Assembly (NCBI RefSeq): GCF_004210375.1
Contig: NC_134830.1
Span: forward strand, 50,706,667-50,770,666
Length of the DNA: 64,000 nt
Direction of reading: 5' to 3'
Source: Tachypleus tridentatus
Taxonomy: Eukaryota > Arthropoda > Merostomata > Xiphosura > Limulidae
Position numbers and translations under genes: made by a program. The notes below the pieces were generated by a model. It was given only the letters and a program-made list of their open reading frames with translations. It was not told the DNA's origin and searched no databases. Below are positions 57,801 to 64,000 of the stretch, piece after piece (the first letter of the stretch is position 1; every line of letters begins with the position of its first letter).

Positions 57801-60800
57801 ACCTATATCCTGTATTGTATGTTACATACAGATAGTGGGTTGAAGTGAACAGGATAGAATATTTTGTAAGAATCTGTGATTGAGCAACCAGTAGTTTCCA
57901 TGGTTCAGTGAAACTACTGTTTGAAAATGTGCTAAAAACATGTAGGTCCAAAAAGTCTTGATAAAGCTGAAATAGAAACCCTTATAACCCAAGTGCTTTT
58001 GAAAGGTGGAATACCTTACAAATATCCTGGATTAAAATTAGTATTAGTTTTCTACTATGATTATAATCTCTTTAAGAATTTGAAGAAACAAAGAAAAATT
58101 AATTAAAGGGCATTTCTTGTATTACTGCACACATAAACTAAGTAAAACAGTTGTGTGTAGTTTTATAACACACCATCAGGTTGCAAACATAATTTCTATT
58201 AATTCTCATTTGCACATTATTAACTGCATGGCTGTGTGATAGATGTTTTATCATAATAAATTTGAGAAAAATAAATGGCATTGGCAGTGGTATAAAGAAA
58301 ATTATTTGTTAATGTGGTCATATTAACAATGAATGTGGAACACAGACTGCTTTTTTTGTGTTGTTTATAACTACTTTTTGAATTATGGAAATAGTGGCAA
58401 AAAGTTCCTTTATAGTCACCATGTGAAAGATGAAATGCATGGCAGGTCATTCTCAAGACAACTTAGTACCGAACACTTCCAGGTGCCAAACCACAGCATC
58501 TACAAGTTCAGTCATAAGAACTTTGTTAAGGAAAAGAAGGGGAAATTGATACAACTGCTTCAAAAGCAATATTCCTGTAACAAGAAAATCGGGAAGAAAC
58601 CCTTCCAAAAACAAAGCTGTTCTGAAGTCTAGAAAAATAGTAACAGAACCATACAAGAGAAAAGTATCCTTACAGAAGAGCCTACTGTCAGTTCGTCTGA
58701 TTCCATTGCAACAAGTGCAAGTGAAAAGTCTGGGAAAGTAAAGAAGTTCCAAGGAAACAGGGTTGTCTTCATCAAGTGCTCTAGAGTGACCAGTCAGTTC
58801 AGTAAAGTCCAAAAGCCAAGGATAATCATAATTATGGACTGGATTAAGGCTTCCAAGTAAGAACATAAGGTTATAAATGAAAAGAGGCCATTTGGTTTAT
58901 GATCCAAAAATCTCAAAGCTGTTTCTTGGAAAAATCTAAAGACTTGCCTTCAACAAGAAGCCTGGATATTTGAGATAACCATGACTATATGTGTAAAGAA
59001 ATAAATGCCTTCTATTATTGGGACTATATGTATCTACACATTTCAAAATGGCTTCAATAGGGACTTCTTAATTTTAGTTTTAAGGTAATAGGAGGCAAAG
59101 GCATGTCTGATTTTTCATTTGGGAATTTTTTAAATAGTTTTCATTTTTTTATGTAGTTATTGTGCAGAGTGTGTTTCTTTTTCTAGGTTGTATATTCACA
59201 ATTGTTTTATGAATTCCTGTTTTCTTAACAGGAACTGTTAAAATATGAATTACTAAATTTTCCAACAGCTTAAATTTTAAGTTTTAGTTAATTTGTTGTG
59301 TTATGCAAATGTTGTGGGTCAAATATGAGCAGTAGAATATTGCATACAGGTTCTGGGTTGAGTCTGAGTTGGTAGAATATTATAAAAAGGTTCTAGGTTG
59401 AAGCTTAGGGTAAAATATCAGATGTAGGCCCTGGATTGAAGTGGAATGGATGGATATCACACACAAGTCCTGAACTGATAAGATATCAGATATACAATTT
59501 ACCTGATGGGTTTAATTGGTTGGTAACAAGTTAGTTTTAATATTGTTTTGTAAATTATTTTAGAAATATTTCAGTTATTTTCTTATAACCAAACAGTATC
59601 CCAAATGTGACATTGTTGTTAACACATTTCTTTCAGCTTGGGAAGCAACAACAGTATGAACTGGGACAGTATTTGAGAAAATATTACAAAGGTTTCCTGA
59701 CAGATAATCCAAGAGAGGTGGGTGTTAAGATTTTGAGTAATGGGAAACTTTTATAATATCCTGATTGAGATGTAGGTGTGTCAGGTACATAAGTAACTAC
59801 AACACAAAATGTTTTTTCCACAGCTTGTGTTTAGACTTTCCTGAAGGATAATTAAGTGTATAATTTTGGTCAGAGAAAAGATTAATATGAATAATAACAA
59901 CTAATGTAAGTGTTAAGTTAACAACTGGTTTGTTATAATAGTTTGAGCATTAAAATGAGAATACTCTCTATGGTGGTGGTAATTTTCATCTTAGAATATT
60001 GATTTATATTATTACTGTTTAGTTTCAAGATACCCTCACTGATTTTTTTTTTGACATAACTGAAAACATTAATATAGAATTTTCTTGTTCAGTAACTTCA
60101 TACTATCTGTCTTTCATCACAACCTATGTCTTTGTTGTATTAACCTAGTGGTTCCCAACTTAACACAGTCACTTTGAATCTCATTGTTTTTCATTTGAGA
60201 TATTAAAAGGACAGATACAGAGTTGTTTGTTTAGTTGTATCTCTGACTGTTGTAATGAGGAGTCTCAAATTTTAGTGAAAGGTATGCTAGGCATGTATCT
60301 TGTTACAGTTGTATGTGCATGAAACTTTCTTGTAAGCAGCATTGTATCATTTAGACAAACACATTGTAACATCTCACATTAGTTATTTTGACAAAAGCCT
60401 TTTAAGGATATAGAATGTTTATGGTAACCCTGATGTTTATCCTTCTAATTCAGTATCTCTGTTGATTCTTCTGATTTACAGGCTGTAAATTCTTTAGGTT
60501 TTTTTCTGTTCATCATTTCTAGTTTATTGGCTTTATCTTTGATTATTCTAGATTAGTCTCTTTTTCTATTAATCATTCTGATTATTGTTTCTCCATCTCT
60601 CTATCAGTTATTCTAGTTTATAGTCTCTGTTCATAATTCTATGTTTATTGTGTCTCTCTGTTCATCATTTTAGTTTCTCTTTCTTGATTATTGCAGTTTA
60701 CTATCTTGCTATCTGTCTGTTGATTATTCTTGTTTATTATATCTATTCATCATTCTAGTTTGTGTGTGTGTGTTAAATTCTAGTTTGTTTCTCTCTTCAT

Positions 60801-61839
60801 TGATAATTCTACTCTGTTGTTCTCTCTCTCTGTTGATCATTCTAATCTGTTGTTTTAACTGTATACTAACTAGTGGTTAGTTTGTAAAACTTTGAGTGAT
60901 TGTCAAGTCTCACTTTCCTGTTACTTAAGCAGCATTGAATTGTCCTGCTGTGTTAGGTTTTATAGTTTTAAGTATTAGTTTGTTCTAAACTTGTTTTAAT
61001 TCACTGACAGTTAATGTTTTGTAGAACTATAACCAGAGCAGTTTACAGTTTACTGTGTTCTCCACATAAAGTTGATAGTTTTGGAACTGTGTTAATAGTT
61101 CAGTTTACTGTGTTACTGGTATTACATTAATTTCACAAGATTGAGTACAGTTTTAAAGTAAATACTTAAGCTGGATAGTTTTAAAGCCTCAGATGTATAT
61201 TTTTTTTGTGTGTATAGATATCCATCCGCAGCTCAGCCAAGGAACGCTGTCTTGAGAGTGCTGAATGTAACTTAGCTGCACTCTACAAACCTCAAGGTTA
61301 TTGGAAGTGGAATAATAATCTCAATTGGCAGCCGATGCCAATTGAAACTGTTCCTTAGCAGAAGATGGTGTAAGTGTTGAAAACACAGAAAAAAATAAGT
61401 TTTGATATTTGAACATGAAACTTTACTAGCAATATTTTTAAGGACTTAGGGATGGTAATAAATATGTTTGTAATTGTATTTAACTGTCAAGGTTAAATTT
61501 GGTTTCAAGTGTTCCTCTCATTGTTTCTTTTTTTTTTGTCTCAAACAGTCAGTGGCTATACCTAGCATTTCTGAAGGTTTTTTAAGAGTAAAAATGATTA
61601 GTGTACTGTTCAGCAGATTTTGTTATTTTTGCTAACATCTTAATATATGTTCTCTGCTTTTTATATGCTGTAATTTAAATAATACATTTGTTATTATGTA
61701 GTGAAAAGAAATGAGTTAACTTAAACATTTTATTTGGAAACAGATGTTGTTTCCAGAATCAGAATGTCCAGAATCTGATAAAGAAGTTTTAAGAATTTTG
61801 AAATCTCCAATGGCTCAGAGGTTTAATAATGACCATCAA
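48734..61839 (+). CDS. histidine acid phosphatase (lysosomal/prostatic type), five exons, continues past window
   Basis: A histidine-phosphatase clan enzyme that hydrolyses phosphate monoesters at acid pH. The signal peptide points to the lysosome or secretion. Exons, all with AG/GT borders and phase 0 joins: 48734-48841, 51786-51879, 59637-59717, 61218-61369, 61744-61839. Motifs in order: hydrophobic leader; LYRHGDRTP with the phospho-accepting His and first Arg; NYTWPEGLGRLTN; LGKQQQYELGQYLRKYYKGF; IRSSAKERCLESAECNLAAL with a further active-site Arg; NWQPMPIETVP. The later part with the catalytic His-Asp is not in the window. The join LTN|LGKQQQYELGQ matches the family closely. Exon 2 lacks two bases and exon 4 one base relative to the expected frame, each within a run of identical bases, while splice sites and codons are otherwise preserved. 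Either a very young pseudogene or a working gene with assembly errors; I favour errors. Identification is firm, functionality is open. Confidence 0.9.
48842..51785 (+). other. acid phosphatase intron 1
   Basis: 2.9 kb, GTAAGT to TTATTACAG. AT-rich, with an ATA-type microsatellite at about 48989-49010. No mobile element recognised. Confidence 0.8.
51786..51879 (+). CDS. acid phosphatase coding exon 2 (catalytic RHGDRTP)
   Basis: 94 nt where 96 would keep the frame. Reads LYRHGDRTPLEC, then loses frame in TGTTTGATACAGATCAAATA. Restoring one T in the T run (about 51821-51823) and one C at GATCAAAT (about 51831) would give a normal 32-codon exon ending WPEGLGRLTN before the donor GTAAGG. As written, translation hits TAA at 51837-51839. 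Confidence 0.85.
53205..55499 (+). mobile_element. non-LTR retrotransposon remnant (RT and RNase H)
   Basis: Several frames together spell the C-terminal half of a Jockey/I-group polyprotein. RT: VRPNDIHYKML near 53240, FKPRKDLEIPSNYSSIALTS and CLCKILE near 53370-53440, WFLESDNLLS, SIREAFLKQHLVSVFF near 53561, LEEAYDT near 53615, LGLIFDCKLTFIPHIKQL near 54076, QSKVDYGFLIYGSVRTLALK near 54236. RNase H region: FTTKLYITSLALDHVEGLQY near 54775 and FFWIPGHVDI near 54970. C-terminal cysteine region: SVCGLCDTQVMIAHILLSYC near 55290. The end is NVFNFLKVIGLFNSI with TAA at 55496-55498. Many frameshifts and stops; the usual YVDD site is lost and the 5' half is missing. It lies in an intron in the sense direction. 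Dead element. Confidence 0.88.
55853..55953 (+). mobile_element. headless SINE-A-like 3' region downstream of the LINE
   Basis: TAGTTGGTGGTGATGACTAG, CTGCCTTACTTCTAGTC, then ATTAAATTTGGGATGGCGAA and CTTTGTATAGCTTAGTGCAA match the last ~100 bp of SINE-A on the same strand as the LINE, 355 bp after its stop codon. It could be the LINE's own 3' end, or a 5'-truncated SINE that happened to land here. Confidence 0.8.
58333..58866 (+). pseudogene. unidentified degraded coding-like segment
   Basis: One frame is open from about 58333 to a TAG at 58630-58632, continues open to a TAA at 58858-58860, and is rich in Lys and Ser (QLLQKQYSCNKKIGKKPFQK, then SSSDSIATSASEKSGKVKKF). The opposite strand is also open over 137 codons (58453-58866). 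Base composition is less AT-rich than the surrounding intron. It may be a decayed processed copy of a cellular mRNA or chance. I do not recognise the protein. Confidence 0.3.
59330..59490. repeat. short degenerate ~50-bp repeat
   Basis: TTCTGGGTTGAGTCTGAGTT, TTCTAGGTTGAAGCTTAGGG and CCCTGGATTGAAGTGGAATG recur at roughly 50-bp spacing, each followed by an ATATCA- or ATATTA-like stretch. About three copies inside intron 2. Confidence 0.55.
59637..59717 (+). CDS. acid phosphatase coding exon 3
   Basis: 27 codons, LGKQQQYELGQYLRKYYKGF then LTDNPRE, flanked by TTTCTTTCAG and GTGGGT. The helix carrying the QYELG motif is one of the most conserved parts of the family. The frame is intact. Confidence 0.9.
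59718..61217 (+). other. acid phosphatase intron 3, with a T-rich degenerate repeat
   Basis: 1.5 kb. Between about 60430 and 60870 a loose 35-45-bp motif resembling CTCTGTTCATCATTCTAGTT recurs about ten times. Nothing else recognised. Confidence 0.7.
61218..61369 (+). CDS. acid phosphatase coding exon 4
   Basis: 152 nt where 153 would keep the frame. Reads ISIRSSAKERCLESAECNLA, ALYKPQGYWKWNNNLNWQPM, PIETVP and then TAG (61356-61358). With one more T in CCTTAGCA the exon ends LAEDG, as the family expects (an EDG or EDR motif), before donor GTAAGT. IRSS supplies a substrate-binding Arg. Confidence 0.88.
61744..61839 (+). CDS. acid phosphatase coding exon 5
   Basis: 32 codons in frame: LFPESECPESDKEVLRILKS, then PMAQRFNNDHQ, preceded by AAACAG and followed by GTAAGT. 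Corresponds to the region after EDG in lysosomal and prostatic acid phosphatases, which has a conserved Cys-Pro (here ECP). The next exon is not found before 64000. Confidence 0.85.
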
Positions 61840-64000
61840 GTAAGTTAATAAGTTTATAAATTTCTCATGTAAACAAATAATTTTACATTGTGTCTCCACT
61901 GTTTAGGAGCCATGGTTGTAAAGTACAATTTTATTTCTAAGGGTGATTGATTTTGTAAATGGATACAATGACAGTTAGAGCTCACTACTGCCAAAGCTGG
62001 GTTTATACTGTGGTGGTATGAGTTTTAAAGAGTGATGGTAAAATCCCACTATTAGGTTAGAAAAAGTAGCCCAAGATCTTATGGTTGATGCTCTATCTAG
62101 ATGCATTCTCTTGTCTGTTAGTTCAAAATTAAGGATGATACTTGTGCATAAATTGTTTAAAAGTTAGTTTAAGCTACAACCAAACAGCAACTGTAAACTA
62201 ATGTTGTATGTATGTTAATAAAAATGGTGCATTTTGTGTGCTTAAGATGTGCTACAGTAGATGCGTGTTAGTTCATCATGTGCTGATGTAAGTTTTTCTG
62301 TACTTATATTTTCCTAGCTTTTAGGCTTAAGCTTGTGCATTGTGTAGAAAGCAGTATTAAATATCCTGTTTAGCACCAACATGTTAGGGATTTACTGTTA
62401 AGTACATAGTGTTTAAAAGGACAGTTTGTTCTTTAATATTCATTTTTGTAGTAAAACAAGTAATGTTTCTTATCTTTTAACTGGTATCTCTTATTCACAA
62501 CAAATTCAGTATACTTCAATATGTACAAAACTGTAACATCTAAAGCTGCATCTAAAATCACTGGTAAAGCTAAAAATAAGATGTTGCTATGAGTAAGAGA
62601 TTCTTCTAATTTATAGGAAAGAAGTCAACTCTGAACAATCAAGATATTACTTTTCAGTTTCTGTTAGTGATACAAGGTACTTGGTGTTTAATGTTCACGC
62701 TCGTAATGTTACCTAAGTAGTACCAAACAACCACTACACCCATTATGAAGTAAAACAAGTCCTGCATTCAGGATGGTGAGAAATCCACTTGAAGTAAAAA
62801 TGTATTTATAAAGACTGAAGATGAGCTAAGAAGGTCAAAACGTTGTTCTGTACTTTATTTTATTTAAAATTTTAATACATATGCCAGCCATCTTTAGAAT
62901 ACAAGTCCTGCGTTAATACTATTAAACAGCTTGAACATTCAAGAGTAGTTTCAAGTTGTAGATGTATAACATACTACTGGAGGAGTCCTTATTGTTACTG
63001 TATGAAACTCATGATAAAATAATGTTTTGTTTCACTACCAATAAATTGTTTTAGAAAATTTAGTAACTTATTTCAGCATTGCCACAATTTGATTGCCATT
63101 GGAAATTATAAAATCCCTACAGTGAAAAATAATTCTGAGTTACAATTTCTCAAAATACCCTTGAATCCATTACTTCCACACTTAAGTGAATTGGGTACAA
63201 TATTACAATTACAAATGTACTGAAAATACGCTCTTGGATACCCCTTCCTAATGTGTATTTGTACAAGTTTGAGTAATTTATTAAACAGTAAATAAAATAA
63301 AAGGTTTAAATAAGTAGTTAAAAATTGATTTTTTAAAATCTTGTCCCAGTTTATCTGAAGACCGTTTTTTTGTATGTTATATGTGGAACCATAGAGTAAA
63401 CTTGAGGTATTTCCTCTAGAGTAACATCACAAACTTCATGGATACCAAGTTTTTCTTCAAAGTTTCATTAGATATTAAGAGATAAATGTTTTTGGCCTTA
63501 AATCTCGAGGGTTTTAATTTTTATCAGAAAGCTTTTGTGAGTTAGATTTAGTGGGTGAGAGAAACGGGGTTTAAATGAAGTTATGAACTGTTGTGTTTAA
63601 AATTGAAATGAGAACACTTTGTGACACTTCATCATTGCAGCATAAAAATAAAGATTATTTTGGTGAACATTCTCACATGGTGAACATTAATATTTTACTT
63701 GGAAAGTTAAATAATATAATTTGCATAATTTTGCTTTGTTGTTAAATACACAGTCATTACCTAAGTAATGTATCTTTCAAAGAAATCAGCCAAATTCAGG
63801 GACTTCATGATTATCCTTTGTTCAAAGTGATAATTTATAGCAGTGAACTTCCACATGTTGATTAAAGTGCAAACCAATAGGAAATTGTAGTACAATAGTT
63901 AAACAACCATGATGTGAAGGAAAAGGGTTTAATATAAAAGATGTATTGGAATCTTTGAATTGTTTTTTTTAATGTTTTTTGTAGTCACTTTTGTAAGAGT
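61840..64000 (+). other. acid phosphatase intron 5 (partial)
   Basis: AT-rich. Contains an ancient SINE-A at 62030-62145 and a possible dispersed-repeat piece near 62815-62890 (GACTGAAGATGAGCTAAGAA, GGTCAAAACGTTGTTCTGTA). The TTTTTTGTAG ending at 63984 resembles an acceptor, but the phase-0 sequence after it meets TAA at once, so I do not call an exon. Confidence 0.6.
62030..62145 (+). mobile_element. SINE-A, ancient copy
   Basis: GTGATGGTAAAATCCCACTA, AAAAAGTAGCCCAAGATCTT, then a heavily changed stretch up to TTCAAAATTAAGGATGAT follow the order of the SINE-A body. The head and tail are not recognisable. Confidence 0.6.

Larger units (their letters stand above)
51880..59636 (+). other. acid phosphatase intron 2
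   Basis: 7.8 kb, GTAAGG to TTTCTTTCAG. Contains the LINE remnant at 53205-55499, the headless SINE-A-like tail at 55853-55953 and an unidentified frame at 58333-58866. 51900-53200 and 55960-58330 are AT-rich with nothing recognised. Confidence 0.8.

Noticed and set aside
60148-60170. A second hAT end (CTAGTGGTTCCCAACTT)
   Set aside because: It resembles a hAT terminus, but no complementary end or 8-bp duplication was found nearby.
63975-64000. Acceptor site and exon 6 of the acid phosphatase at the window edge
   Set aside because: A T-rich tract and TAG are present, but the phase-0 frame after it stops at TAA within four codons and shows no family motif.

Overview
This is an AT-rich animal nuclear DNA window of low gene density, with intron-containing coding sequence, tRNA-derived SINEs, a decayed non-LTR retrotransposon, Tc1/hAT-type DNA transposons and many minisatellite arrays. 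The dominant SINE (head with a TGGTTAAGGCG A box and a GGTTCGAATCC B box, body with GTTGGCGGTGGGTGGTGATG, tail GTAGCTTTGCGCGAAATTC) is one I associate with horseshoe crabs. A chelicerate, probably Limulidae, is my best guess, but that rests on memory of the repeat and not on a search.

Layout. 1-1770 is unique sequence with no gene I recognise. 1771-13213 is three abutting satellite arrays (units about 46, 44 and 84 bp). 13418-17282 holds two different Tc1-like elements (an internally deleted one and a full-length one with stop codons) and SINE pieces. 17647-19188 is a 33-bp array. 20490-25076 contains an AT-rich minisatellite hit by a SINE, a 143-bp foldback element and a homogeneous 79-bp satellite of about 47 copies. 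25077-48733 is unique sequence strewn with three SINE types, a 591-bp hAT-type nonautonomous element with a perfect 8-bp target duplication, a 345-bp TA-flanked MITE and at least ten short minisatellites. No convincing protein-coding gene was seen before 48.7 kb.

The only host gene recognised is a secreted or lysosomal histidine acid phosphatase on the + strand from 48734 to beyond the right edge. Its first five coding exons are readable: signal peptide; RHGDRTP catalytic exon; LGKQQQYELGQ exon; IRSS exon; a further N-terminal-half exon. All join in phase 0. Exons 2 and 4 carry three single-base losses, each in a run of identical bases, so the copy is either a young pseudogene or a good gene with assembly errors. 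Intron 2 carries a decayed reverse transcriptase/RNase H retrotransposon. About 360 bp past its ORF lies a headless copy of the main SINE's 3' region, which points to this LINE family as the partner that mobilises the SINEs.

The most interesting structures are the shared 3' tail of all SINE types and the LINE, two hairpin-rearranged SINEs (one inside intact target duplications), a SINE amplified as part of its host satellite, and the frequent insertion of mobile elements into minisatellites.
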